Below the pieces are notes generated by a model. That model saw only the letters and a list, made by a program, of their open reading frames with translations, did not search any database and was not told the origin of the DNA. A stretch of 64,000 nt of DNA from Janthinobacterium aquaticum (lineage in GTDB: Bacteria > Pseudomonadota > Gammaproteobacteria > Burkholderiales > Burkholderiaceae_D): contig NZ_WFLK01000004.1 of NCBI RefSeq assembly GCF_009208565.1, positions 186,001-250,000 of the forward strand, in the 5' to 3' direction. Positions 9,006 through 17,003 of this stretch are shown piece after piece (the first letter of the stretch is position 1; each line of letters begins with the position of its first letter). The position numbers and the translations under genes were made by a program.

Positions 9006-10007
9006 ATGAAACGCATCAGTCTTACGCAGTACCTGGTCGAAGAGCAGCGCTCCAACAATAGCATCCCGGCCGAACTGCGCCTGTTGATCGAAGTCGTCGC
9101 GCGCGCCTGCAAGACCATCAGCCACGCCGTCAGCAAAGGCGCCCTGGGCGAAGTGCTGGGCACGGCCGACACCGAAAACGTGCAGGGCGAAGTACAGAAA
9201 AAGCTCGACATTATCTCCAACGAAATCCTGCTCGAAGCCAACGAATGGGGCGGCCATCTGGCAGCCATGGCGTCGGAAGAAATGGAATCGATCCATCCGA
9301 TCCCGAATCGCTATCCGAAGGGCGAATACATGCTGCTGTTCGATCCACTGGACGGCTCCTCGAACATCGACGTCAACGTCTCGATCGGCACCATCTTCTC
9401 GGTCCTGAAAGCGCCGGAAGGCATGACCGAGCCGACCGAACAGGATTTCATGCAGGCAGGCACCAAACAGGTCGCCGCTGGCTACGCCGTGTACGGCCCG
9501 CAAACCATGCTGGTGCTGACCTTCGGCAACGGCGTCAACTGCTTCACGCTGGACCGTGAAATGGGCTCGTGGGTGCTGACCCAAAGCAATATGCAGATCC
9601 CGGCAACGACCAAGGAGTTCGCCATCAACATGTCGAACGCGCGCCACTGGCATCCACCGGTGCAGCGCTACGTCAACGAACTGCTGGCCGGCGACACCGG
9701 CCCGCGCGGCACCAACTTCAATATGCGCTGGATCGCCTCGATGGTGGCCGACGTGCACCGCATCCTGAACCGCGGCGGCATCTTCATGTATCCGGCCGAC
9801 CTGCGCGACACCTCGATGCCCGGCAAGCTGCGCCTGATGTACGAAGCGAACCCGATGGCCTTTATCGTCGAGCAAGCCGGCGGCGCCGCCACCGACGGCC
9901 AGCAGCGCATCATGGACATCGCCCCGCACAAGCTGCACCAGCGCGTACCGGTGTTCCTCGGCTCGAAGGACGAAGTAGCCCGCGTCACGGCCTACCACCA
10001 GGAGTAA
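9006..10007 (+). CDS. fbp: fructose-1,6-bisphosphatase class I
   Basis: Hydrolyses fructose 1,6-bisphosphate to fructose 6-phosphate in gluconeogenesis and pentose cycling. The 333-residue protein contains the metal-binding motif [12 protein letters not shown] near residue 113, the upstream EEMESIHP acidic pair, and the C-terminal substrate-site sequence [18 protein letters not shown]. The start follows an AAGGGAAG ribosome-binding site. The family match is unambiguous and no active-site element is missing. It stands alone between pepN and a tRNA gene. Confidence 0.96.
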   Translation: MKRISLTQYLVEEQRSNNSIPAELRLLIEVVARACKTISHAVSKGALGEVLGTADTENVQGEVQKKLDIISNEILLEANEWGGHLAAMASEEMESIHPIPNRYPKGEYMLLFDPLDGSSNIDVNVSIGTIFSVLKAPEGMTEPTEQDFMQAGTKQVAAGYAVYGPQTMLVLTFGNGVNCFTLDREMGSWVLTQSNMQIPATTKEFAINMSNARHWHPPVQRYVNELLAGDTGPRGTNFNMRWIASMVADVHRILNRGGIFMYPADLRDTSMPGKLRLMYEANPMAFIVEQAGGAATDGQQRIMDIAPHKLHQRVPVFLGSKDEVARVTAYHQE

Positions 10008-10088
10008 GTGGGGTTTACCCCGAAATTTCAAAAAAGATCGCGTTGACTCTAGCAAATTTTGTGCATTGTTTGTAGAATACGGGTCTTC

Positions 10089-10164
10089 GCCGCTTTAGCT
10101 CAGTTGGTAGAGCAGTTCATTCGTAATGAAAAGGTCGCCAGTTCGATTCCGGCAAGCGGCACCA
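10089..10164 (+). tRNA. tRNA-Thr (anticodon CGU)
   Basis: The 76-nt sequence folds into a cloverleaf. The acceptor stem is GCCGCTT/AAGCGGC, the D-arm AGCTCAGTTGGTAGAGC, and the anticodon loop TTCGTAA, giving CGT at positions 34-36. The T-arm is GCCAG TTCGATT CCGGC, and the CCA end is encoded. The first pair of the anticodon stem (G-A) is mismatched. A TAGAAT sequence at 10073-10078 is a possible -10 box. The AT-rich gene at 10399 begins 235 nt downstream, making this tRNA a possible integration point, although no repeated 3' end is visible. Confidence 0.96.
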
Positions 10165-10179
10165 AGGATTCATCAAAAG

Positions 10180-10212
10180 ACCCGTTTATCTGCAAAGGTA
10201 AGCGGGTTTTTT
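10180..10212 (+). terminator. intrinsic terminator of tRNA-Thr
   Basis: ACCCGTTTA (10180-10188) pairs with TAAGCGGGT (10199-10207), allowing one G-U pair. The stem is followed by a run of T. It lies 15 nt after the CCA end of the tRNA. Confidence 0.9.
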
Positions 10213-10398
10213 GTTGTCCATGAGGCTCAGAGGTTCGGTCTGTGCTGTCAAGGTTTGTCGTATTCCTCCACCAAAGTGGCTTATTCTGTTGGTCTTCGTC
10301 TTCTATCTGGACTTCATGTACAGAAATGCATGGTCTATATTAGTGATAGTACAAATTATGGCTTATCGAAAGAATATTACGCGAAGGAGCATCGCTAG

Positions 10399-11124
10399 AT
10401 GGCTACGGTAACTAACTCGAAAATAGAACAATACTACTTTGAGCTCTTTCGGTCCGATTTTGAGCTACCAGCGGGCCATATCAAGTATGACGACAAGCCT
10501 GACGTTTTGATTCAAGTTGAAGCAACAGGTAAGACAGTTGGTATTGAAATTACAAATTTTTATCTGCAAGACGGAACCGCGATAACTAGTGAGCAGCGCC
10601 AGCGACCTTTGCGAGAAAAGGTGGTGAGGATTGCTCAGCAACTGTACGCCGAAGCAGGCGGGCGCAAGATTGAATTATCAGTTGATTTTTCTCCATTGCA
10701 TGCTATCTCTGACTGTAAAAAATTAGCTGTTGCCATAGCGGATTTTGCAAAAGCCATCTCTGGAGAAGTTGAAGGTTACACAAATTATTCACCATCTGCA
10801 GAGATACCAGAGTTACGCTGGATTTACCATAATGGCAACGAGTATCATAACGCGAAATGGTCAGTGATGCAGTCGTTTGAAGGCGTTCAATTGTGTCCGG
10901 CGAGGTTGAGAGAGATTGTAGCTATCAAGGATGAATTAGCCAAAAACTACTGTCTCACAGACTGTCTATGGCTCCTGTTAATAGTTGATTTCATGGATTT
11001 GGCTCAGGATCAAGAACTGATTTGGCCGGTGGGAGAGTTTTTAAAGTCGTCCGCTTTTGACCGAATAATTATTTATAAGCCTCAATTTCATCAATTACTA
11101 GAAATACATATAGATAGTGTGTAA
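10399..11124 (+). CDS. AT-rich hypothetical protein with possible PD-(D/E)XK-type nuclease motif
   Basis: A 241-residue protein that I do not recognise as a named family. It has a strong ribosome-binding site (AAGGAG, 9 nt before ATG). Residues 30-53 read as KPDVLIQVEATGKTVGIEIT. A proline-aspartate followed 15-20 residues later by a hydrophobic strand ending in Glu is the spacing seen in variant PD-(D/E)XK nuclease folds; the usual lysine after the Glu is replaced by Thr. The gene is visibly richer in A/T, and in codons such as ATA, TTA and AAA, than all its neighbours, and it follows a tRNA gene. It is probably a recent acquisition. Nuclease function is only a hypothesis. Confidence 0.7.
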   Translation: MATVTNSKIEQYYFELFRSDFELPAGHIKYDDKPDVLIQVEATGKTVGIEITNFYLQDGTAITSEQRQRPLREKVVRIAQQLYAEAGGRKIELSVDFSPLHAISDCKKLAVAIADFAKAISGEVEGYTNYSPSAEIPELRWIYHNGNEYHNAKWSVMQSFEGVQLCPARLREIVAIKDELAKNYCLTDCLWLLLIVDFMDLAQDQELIWPVGEFLKSSAFDRIIIYKPQFHQLLEIHIDSV

Positions 11125-11314
11125 TGGTTACTTGGCAGTTAGTTAATCCGGAATCGTATGGCAAAGCGAATGTCATAAATGTTGAAAAACTATCCGTCCT
11201 ATGCCAGTTGCACCTGCTGCTCGCCAGCGTACGCTACCGCCCACAGTTCGCATCGATCTTCAAGATACGATACGTGCACCTAACCTCACGTGATAACAAC
11301 CAGGCGACCCTGCC

Positions 11315-12280
11315 ATGCCAATCAACGCTGCCGCACCCGACGCCCCGTTTTTTATCGCGCTCAACGCCGGTTCCGGCCATAACGAAACCGAGGAGCGGCG
11401 TTCGATCATCGAGTCGGTGCTGGGTGGGGCAGGGCGGCGGTTTTATCTGACGGTGATCGATGCACCGGGCACCATCGACGAGATTGCGGCGCGGCTGGCG
11501 CGCCAGGCTGCCGACGCTGGCGGCGTGCTGGTGGCTGCTGGTGGCGATGGCACCATCAATGCGGTGGCGCGGCAGGCGATTGCGCATGGTTGTGCGTTCG
11601 GGGTGCTGCCGCAGGGGACGTTCAATTATTTTGCCCGCACCCACGGCATACCCGAGGAACTCGATGAAGCGGTGCATGCGCTGCTGGCGTCGACGCTGCA
11701 GCCGGTGCAGGTGGGCATGGTCAATGAACGGGTGTTTCTGGTCAATGCCAGCATCGGGCTGTATCCGAAGCTGTTGGAGGAGCGGGAGGTGGACAAGAAA
11801 CAGTTTGGCCGCAGCCGGCTGGTTGCTGCACTGTCGGCGCTGAAAACCATCCTCAGCCCCCATCGCCGGCTGCGCCTGGTGTTGAATCTGGATGGGAAAC
11901 TGCAGCGCCTGCGTACGGCGACCTTTTTTGTCGGCAATAACCGGCTGCAGATGGAGCAGATCGGCATTGCCCCGCTCAGCGATGCGCTGGAAGACGGCCA
12001 TCTGGCTGCCGTGGCGCCGCGCACCAAAGGCAAGCTGGGCATGCTGTGGCTGCTGTTGCATGGCGCGCTGGGCAGGATGGGGCGGCTGGACCAGGCCGAC
12101 GAACTGGCCACGTTCAGCTTCAAGCAGATGCAGGTCAAGGTGAAAACCCTGTCGCGCCGGCGCAATATCAAAGTGGCTACCGATGGCGAAATCACGCAGC
12201 TGAGCAACCCGCTGGAGTTTCGCGTGATGGACAAGCAATTGCTGCTGTTAAAACCAGCCTCGCATAGACCAACTGAATAA
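11315..12280 (+). CDS. diacylglycerol kinase-family lipid kinase (YegS/DagK-like)
   Basis: A 321-residue cytosolic or membrane-peripheral lipid kinase of the DAGK_cat family, phosphorylating a diacylglycerol- or sphingosine-like substrate with ATP. The phosphate-binding motif is AAGGDGTINAVARQ, with GGDGT near residue 75. It is followed by GVLPQGTFNYFARTHGIP, the family variant of GTxNDFAR. The C-terminal half carries the beta-sandwich region ending in VATDGE and FRVMDKQLLLL. The start follows a gap with no clear strong ribosome-binding site. It is transcribed with the small SUKH-like gene 11 nt downstream. The lipid substrate cannot be deduced. Confidence 0.85.
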   Translation: MPINAAAPDAPFFIALNAGSGHNETEERRSIIESVLGGAGRRFYLTVIDAPGTIDEIAARLARQAADAGGVLVAAGGDGTINAVARQAIAHGCAFGVLPQGTFNYFARTHGIPEELDEAVHALLASTLQPVQVGMVNERVFLVNASIGLYPKLLEEREVDKKQFGRSRLVAALSALKTILSPHRRLRLVLNLDGKLQRLRTATFFVGNNRLQMEQIGIAPLSDALEDGHLAAVAPRTKGKLGMLWLLLHGALGRMGRLDQADELATFSFKQMQVKVKTLSRRRNIKVATDGEITQLSNPLEFRVMDKQLLLLKPASHRPTE

Positions 12281-12291
12281 TTGAGTGTTGC

Positions 12292-12723
12292 ATGCTATCT
12301 GACAAACTGATCGACTTTTTCAAGCAGCAGGGCTGGTGGTACCCCGAAGCCAGTGCCGATTATGCGCTGGAGCTGGAACGCTTGAACGTGGATGCCGGCT
12401 CGCCGTTCGGCCAGTTTTGCCTGCATGTCGAAGATGGTCCCACCTTCATGTGGCGTGGCAGGGAGATGATGCAGGTGTGCTGGTTTTCCAGGAATACCAA
12501 CTACCGCCAGGCGCTGGATTTCACGCACAAGACGCTGGGGTTGCCATCGGACTATCTGCCGCTGGACAGCTTTGAAGGTGAAAGCGGCTATTTTTATCAC
12601 CGTGCCACCGGCCAGGCGCTGGAACTGTCGCTGGGCAGCCAGCTGGACGATTTCAGGCAGGGCAGGCTGGCGCCGCAATGGGCCAGCTTCAACGACTTTC
12701 TAGAGCACTATTTTGAGCTTTAG
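12292..12723 (+). CDS. small hypothetical protein, possibly SUKH/SMI1-KNR4-like
   Basis: A 143-residue soluble protein, rich in aromatic residues and acidic. The second half (YLPLDSFEGESGYFYHR, then ATGQALEL, and finally WASFNDFLEHYFEL) follows the SUKH superfamily pattern. There, a strand with a Tyr-Phe-Tyr patch leads to a terminal helix containing F-x-x-FL. SUKH proteins are frequently immunity proteins against contact-dependent toxins, but no toxin gene is seen nearby and this could be a stand-alone member. It lies 11 nt after the lipid kinase gene, so it is likely in the same transcript. The family call is by eye and tentative. Confidence 0.6.
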   Translation: MLSDKLIDFFKQQGWWYPEASADYALELERLNVDAGSPFGQFCLHVEDGPTFMWRGREMMQVCWFSRNTNYRQALDFTHKTLGLPSDYLPLDSFEGESGYFYHRATGQALELSLGSQLDDFRQGRLAPQWASFNDFLEHYFEL

Positions 12724-12849
12724 CAAGGGCATTGCCTCTTGGAACAATGAACAGAAAGTGCGTGCGCTCACATAGGCTCGGCCAGCAGCCGGTTATGGTG
12801 CTTGTTCACGCATGCCAGCTTGCGCATGCTTCATTTACAAGGAGCAACC

Positions 12850-13404
12850 ATGGCGAACAATACCGACAAACAACTGAACGGCAAACGCATTGCAGTGCTG
12901 CTGACGGACGGCTTCGAGCAGGTGGAATACACGGGCCCGCACGATTTTCTCGAAGAGCACGGCGCCGTGCTGACGCTGGTGTCGCCCAAGTGCAAGGGCG
13001 AACAGGTACAGGGCATGAACCACAAGGATGAAGGCGACAAGTTCGATGTCGACCTGGCGGTGGCCGATGCGAAAGTGGGCGATTACGACGGCCTGCTGTT
13101 GCCAGGCGGCGTGGCCAACCCCGATGAACTGCGCATCGACAAGGCGTCGGTGGCGTTTGTGAAAGCCTTTGCCGAGGCCGGCAAACCGATTGCCGCGATC
13201 TGCCACGGGCCGTGGACGCTGATCGATGCGCAAGCCGTCAAGGACAAGCAGATGACCAGCTGGCCCAGCCTGCAGTCCGATTTGCGCAATGCCGGTGCAC
13301 AGTGGCGCGATGAAGAAGTGGTGGTCGATGGCGCACTGGTGACCAGCCGCAAGCCCGATGATATTCCAGCGTTCAATGCAGCGTTTCTGAAGGTACTGGC
13401 ATAA
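12850..13404 (+). CDS. DJ-1/PfpI family protein (type 1 glutamine amidotransferase-like)
   Basis: A 184-residue cytosolic protein of the DJ-1/PfpI family, whose members are deglycase, protease or chaperone-like stress proteins. The nucleophile elbow AAICHGPW carries the reactive Cys. The upstream TDGFEQVEYTGPHDFLEE and DGLLLPGGVANPDELR segments supply the conserved Glu and Gly loops. The terminal helix region VTSRKPDDIPAFN is typical of YhbO/PfpI. The start at 12850 is chosen because AAGGAG sits 5 nt upstream; the longer frame from 12802 lacks this signal. A strong hairpin follows the gene. Confidence 0.9.
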   Translation: MANNTDKQLNGKRIAVLLTDGFEQVEYTGPHDFLEEHGAVLTLVSPKCKGEQVQGMNHKDEGDKFDVDLAVADAKVGDYDGLLLPGGVANPDELRIDKASVAFVKAFAEAGKPIAAICHGPWTLIDAQAVKDKQMTSWPSLQSDLRNAGAQWRDEEVVVDGALVTSRKPDDIPAFNAAFLKVLA

Positions 13405-13412
13405 CAGGGCTT

Positions 13413-13442
13413 GCCGGATCAGCCCGACCTCGCTGATCCGGC
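13413..13442 (+). terminator. terminator-like hairpin after the PfpI gene
   Basis: A perfect 10-bp stem (GCCGGATCAG at 13413-13422, CTGATCCGGC at 13433-13442) with a 10-nt loop begins 9 nt after the stop codon. The T-tract is weak (TTGT), so termination efficiency is uncertain. Confidence 0.6.
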
Positions 13443-13841
13443 TTGTATCCAGTTAAACGCCGCAAGCTGCGCGGCATCACGCCGGTGCGCCAGTCGCACC
13501 GGTCTTCACTGCATCTTCCCGCCATCAATACCCGCCAGCGGACCTCTTGGGACCGCAAGCAGCGCCGGCCATGCGCCCGATAGCGCTGTCACGCTGTAAA
13601 ACCCCACCCATCCTCCCGTCCTGAGCCTTTACGGCGCCAATTGACCGTGGTTTTCCATGCAAAACGGCTGGCGCGCCATCGCACGCCCTGTTGTTTGCAC
13701 TGTCAGGCAAAAACGAGGGTTCTGTCGAGCCATCGCCGGTTCACGCAGGTCATATGCTTGTCACATTAGATAATTGATTGATCGGCGCACTTGACGCCAT
13801 GATCGATTACCCCAGTACCCATTACCGCAAGGACTATAGAT
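13443..13841. other. long intergenic region upstream of the rightward thioredoxin operon
   Basis: About 400 bases with no convincing gene. It contains a second perfect 8-bp inverted repeat (CCGGTGCG at 13482-13489, CGCACCGG at 13495-13502). An AT-rich stretch around 13755-13785 is the most promoter-like part. A 40-codon frame from the ATG at 13799 runs out of frame into the thioredoxin gene and is not believed. I see no precursor-peptide-like gene here. Confidence 0.6.
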
Positions 13842-14183
13842 ATGACCGAGCAAATTACCCTTGTCACCGATGCGAACTTCGAGGCCGAAGTGGCGCACAG
13901 CGAGGTTCCCGTTCTGATTGATTTCTGGGCGCCCTGGTGCGGCCCGTGCATGACGCTGCTGCCGACCCTGCAGGCCCTGGCGCCGATGTATGAAGACAGT
14001 CTGAAGATTGTGAAGGTCAATATCGACGAGTCGCCTGAACTGGCTGACAAATTCAATGTTCGAGGCATCCCCTACCTGTTATTGACCCGGCAAGGCAAGG
14101 CCGTGACTACTTTGCACGACCGCAGCCGCACGCGCCTGGCCAGCGAGATCGACGCCTTTCTCGACCAGGATGGCGAAGCATGA
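13842..14183 (+). CDS. thioredoxin (first gene of rightward operon)
   Basis: A 113-residue thioredoxin that reduces disulfides in the cytosol. The WCGPC active site is at 32-36, followed by the cis-proline loop RGIPYLLL. Length and fold are those of a single-domain thioredoxin with no signal peptide. AAGGA precedes the ATG by 8 nt. Its stop overlaps the start of the next gene by 4 nt (ATGA), indicating translational coupling with the unknown 332-residue protein. A second thioredoxin at 21690 in the convergent operon has exactly the same arrangement with another unknown protein. This suggests a dedicated rather than housekeeping role. Confidence 0.92.
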   Translation: MTEQITLVTDANFEAEVAHSEVPVLIDFWAPWCGPCMTLLPTLQALAPMYEDSLKIVKVNIDESPELADKFNVRGIPYLLLTRQGKAVTTLHDRSRTRLASEIDAFLDQDGEA

Positions 14184-15178
14184 GCGGCGCCACGCATTAC
14201 TGCGCCTTCCGGGGCGAACCGGCACGCAAGAGCGAGATGGTCGAGCGGGTCCGCGCCAAATGGTCGCAAGGACAGGTGTTTCCGCTGGCTTATCTGAAGT
14301 GGCGTACCGATGGCGGCATGGTAACGATGTCGGGCATCCTCGCTGAAACCCAGGATCCGGAGCAGTTCATCGAACGCACCGGCCTGCCGCTCGAACTGGC
14401 GATCCTGTGCGAGGGCGTGGTTTATTCGGGCGTCGAGTTCAGCGAGGACGAGAACGGGCCGTGGGGCATGTCCATGCAAGGCAGCGTACCGATCCTGGCG
14501 TTTGCCATGGAGTGGCTGGACGCCATTGCGGTGGGTGCGGATCTGGGCGGCGTGGTGCCGCGCTTCATGCACAGCTTCCTGGCCAGCGTGCTGGCGCCCG
14601 ATTTCGCCATGGCGGCTCACCTGTCACCTGCCGTGCGCAGCTGTGCCGAGCGGATTTCAGGCTTGTGGACGCGCGAGATGGACGGCGTGGCGGTGGCGCC
14701 CAAGGAATGGCGCAGCGTGCGGGCCGATGCGATGCGGGCGTCCGAAGGTCATGGCGATCCGTGGAGCTACAGCTTGGCCGAGCTGGTCGAATCGTTGGCC
14801 TGGCCCGCACGCGGGCTGGCGCCGGAATTCGTGCCGATCTTCCAGGTTTTCATGAAGGACTGGCGCCAGTTTCTGGCTGCGCCTTATCTCGGCATTGAAG
14901 ACCGGGAGATCCAGATGCAGTCGCTGATCGGCCTGTGCGAGGTCAATCGTGCCATGCGCGATCCTGAACTGGCGGAGTTGCCCATCGAAACCCTGCTGGA
15001 GCGCAGTCCGCACACCAAAGACGCAGTGCTGGCGTCGATGCAACCCGAGATGCAAGCGCGTCTCAAGGCAGCCAAACAGCAAGCCCAGCCGGAATCGGAC
15101 CGCGTGCTGCGCCAGCTGATGGACGTGTTGCGCGGGCTGATCGAGGCCGCCGGCCAGCCCAGGTCTAACCTGGCATGA
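14180..15178 (+). CDS. unknown protein coupled to thioredoxin (332 aa)
   Basis: I recognise no family. The protein is soluble, with no signal peptide or membrane segment, and has four cysteines (8, 77, 155, 253). Residues 150-230 contain an AVRSCAERI helix, then EWRSVR (176-181), SLAW (205-208) and a Trp-containing helix. The 287-residue protein encoded at 20830-21693 has the same order and similar spacing (AVRDACVAI, TWRAAR, SMAW, then a Trp), so the two may be distant paralogues. The gene overlaps the upstream thioredoxin by 4 nt and lies 27 nt before an SbmA-like transporter. It is probably an auxiliary protein of a peptide-handling pathway; a biosynthetic enzyme cannot be excluded. Confidence 0.75.
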   Translation: MSGATHYCAFRGEPARKSEMVERVRAKWSQGQVFPLAYLKWRTDGGMVTMSGILAETQDPEQFIERTGLPLELAILCEGVVYSGVEFSEDENGPWGMSMQGSVPILAFAMEWLDAIAVGADLGGVVPRFMHSFLASVLAPDFAMAAHLSPAVRSCAERISGLWTREMDGVAVAPKEWRSVRADAMRASEGHGDPWSYSLAELVESLAWPARGLAPEFVPIFQVFMKDWRQFLAAPYLGIEDREIQMQSLIGLCEVNRAMRDPELAELPIETLLERSPHTKDAVLASMQPEMQARLKAAKQQAQPESDRVLRQLMDVLRGLIEAAGQPRSNLA

Positions 15179-15205
15179 ACGCACTTACAGCAAGGGAAAT
15201 TTCGC

Positions 15206-16978
15206 ATGACTGACGTTGCCATTACCGATCCTTCTGCAGAGGAAGCGGTCAAGACCGAGATGCCGCTGGAAAGCACCGGCAAGTCCTTGCGCGCCGACAT
15301 ACGCTATGGTGCGTCGCTGGTCGTGCAGTACGTCAAGGCCGAACCACTGGCGGGTTCGCTCCTGATTGCCTACCAGTTCGCCCACAGCGGGCTGGCCATG
15401 TCTTTCTTCCTGAAGATGCAGCTGGCCTTTGCGGACATCGTCAACGCGCTGGCCGCCCGCAATGGTGCGGTCATTCCAGGCATTATCACCCAGATCCTGC
15501 TGTTTGCCGTCGTCACCACGGTGCTGGGCGCCATCGGTACCTGGTCGCGCCTGTCGTTGCGCATGCGCATGCGCCGCGTGCTGACCACCACGCTGCTCGA
15601 CCGGTGGTTGAACGACAACCGTTTCTTCCACCTCGAACGGCGCGCCCGCATCGACTATCCGGAACAGCGTATCCAGGAAGATATCTTCCAGTTTGTCGAC
15701 AAGCTGACCCAGATCGGCGTAGCCGTGCTGGGTTCGTTCTTTGGCGTGCTGCTCTACACCTCCGAGCTGTGGCGCCTGTCGCCGCCGATCGCGGTGCCGG
15801 CCATCGGCGTGACGCAGCCGATCCCAGGCCTCTTGGTCTATCTCGCCTTTATCTTTGCAGTGGCGATGACGATGCTGGTGCACTGGGTGGGCGCGCTGCT
15901 GACGCGTGCCGAGGTGGTGCGGCAGCGGCTCGAAGCGCAGTTCCGTTCCGAGATGCACGCGGTGCGGGCAAACGGCGAATCGATCGCCTTTGTCCGCGCG
16001 GCGCCGCTTGAACGCCGGCGCCTCGCCGACACCTTCGCGCTGATCGTACTGAACTGGCGCACCTATACCGTGGCCAACATGCGCATCACGATTTCCACCG
16101 CGCTGCCCGACCTGCTGCTGATGTTGATGCCCTACCTGCTGTGCATTCCGTTCGTGCTCGACGGGCGCATGCAGATCGGCCATATCCAGATCGTGTCGGC
16201 CGCCTTCAGCCAGGTCTATAACGGTATCGGTGCCCTGGTGACGCAATATGCCGAGCTTGCCATCTGGCGCTCGTCCATCGCCCGTTTGCGCCTGTTCGAC
16301 GAAGCGCTGTCGCAGCCCGTGAGCAGCGATATCGTGATCAGCGAAAGTGCTGCACCGCGTATTGCCGTGCGTGATCTGAAGATCGCCTTTCCCGATGGCA
16401 CGCCGATGGTGGCGCTTGATGGACTGGCGATCGAGGCCGGCGCGCGCGTGCTGGTGCAGGGCACCTCCGGCGCGGGCAAAAGCACGCTGCTGCGCAGCAT
16501 CGCCGGGCTATGGCCGTATGGCGGTGGCGCCGTGGAGCTGCCCGCCAACGCCAATATCGCCTTTTTGCCTCAGCGCAATTACATGCCTGACGGCACGATC
16601 GCCGGCTTGATGGCTTATCCGCATGGGCCCGATCACTACCCGGACGAGCAGTACATCAGCCTGCTCATTGCCCTGGGTCTGGAGCGCCTGCTGCCGCACT
16701 TGCACAGCTTCCAGCCGTGGAGCCGGATTCTGTCACCGGGCGAGCAACAGCGCATTGCGGCCGCGCGGGCGATTCTCAGCCAACCCGACTTCCTGTTCAT
16801 CGACGAAGGTACAAGCGCACTCGATGCCCAGTCAGAAGCGAAGGTCTACCAGACCATCGTTGAGCGTCTGCCCAAAGCGGCGCTGATCTCTGTGGCACAC
16901 CGCGAAAGCGTGGCGCCATTTCACCAGCAGCTTCTCAGACTAGAGAAGGGCAGGGCCAGCCTCTCACCACTCGGTTAA
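15206..16978 (+). CDS. SbmA/BacA-like ABC transporter, fused membrane and ATPase domains
   Basis: A 590-residue inner-membrane transporter. Residues about 40-350 form the SbmA/BacA/ABCD-type membrane domain, including the diagnostic RIDYPEQRIQEDI (148-160). Residues 385-585 form an ABC ATPase with Walker A GTSGAGKST (419-427), signature LSPGEQQR (509-516), Walker B FLFIDE (529-534) and switch His565. Plain SbmA lacks the ATPase. This two-domain layout matches YddA and BclA, the latter a known importer of antimicrobial-type peptides. It lies between the unknown 332-residue protein and a TonB-dependent receptor, in one tight operon, so peptide transport is the likely job. Direction of transport is inferred. 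Confidence 0.88.
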   Translation: MTDVAITDPSAEEAVKTEMPLESTGKSLRADIRYGASLVVQYVKAEPLAGSLLIAYQFAHSGLAMSFFLKMQLAFADIVNALAARNGAVIPGIITQILLFAVVTTVLGAIGTWSRLSLRMRMRRVLTTTLLDRWLNDNRFFHLERRARIDYPEQRIQEDIFQFVDKLTQIGVAVLGSFFGVLLYTSELWRLSPPIAVPAIGVTQPIPGLLVYLAFIFAVAMTMLVHWVGALLTRAEVVRQRLEAQFRSEMHAVRANGESIAFVRAAPLERRRLADTFALIVLNWRTYTVANMRITISTALPDLLLMLMPYLLCIPFVLDGRMQIGHIQIVSAAFSQVYNGIGALVTQYAELAIWRSSIARLRLFDEALSQPVSSDIVISESAAPRIAVRDLKIAFPDGTPMVALDGLAIEAGARVLVQGTSGAGKSTLLRSIAGLWPYGGGAVELPANANIAFLPQRNYMPDGTIAGLMAYPHGPDHYPDEQYISLLIALGLERLLPHLHSFQPWSRILSPGEQQRIAAARAILSQPDFLFIDEGTSALDAQSEAKVYQTIVERLPKAALISVAHRESVAPFHQQLLRLEKGRASLSPLG

Positions 16979-17003
16979 CTTTTATCATTAAGAGGTACAG
17001 CAG

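Noticed and set aside
10043-10078. TTGACT and TAGAAT before tRNA-Thr as a paired promoter
   Set aside because: The spacing is 24 nt, too long for a standard sigma-70 promoter; only the -10-like box was mentioned.
10126-10411. Two overlapping rightward frames between tRNA-Thr and the AT-rich gene
   Set aside because: They start inside the tRNA or its terminator, have no ribosome-binding site, and show no domain-like composition.
10089-11314. tRNA-Thr as an attachment site of an integrative element
   Set aside because: No integrase gene and no second copy of the tRNA 3' end could be found downstream; only the base composition supports acquisition.
11124-11450. A 108-codon frame whose ATG overlaps the stop of the AT-rich gene
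   Set aside because: It runs into the lipid kinase gene in another frame, its composition shifts midway and no family is recognisable.
13799-13921. Short frame beginning with MIDYPSTHYRKDYRYD just upstream of the first thioredoxin, considered as a peptide precursor
   Set aside because: No ribosome-binding site, and two thirds of it runs out of frame through the thioredoxin gene, whose own start has a good AAGGA signal.
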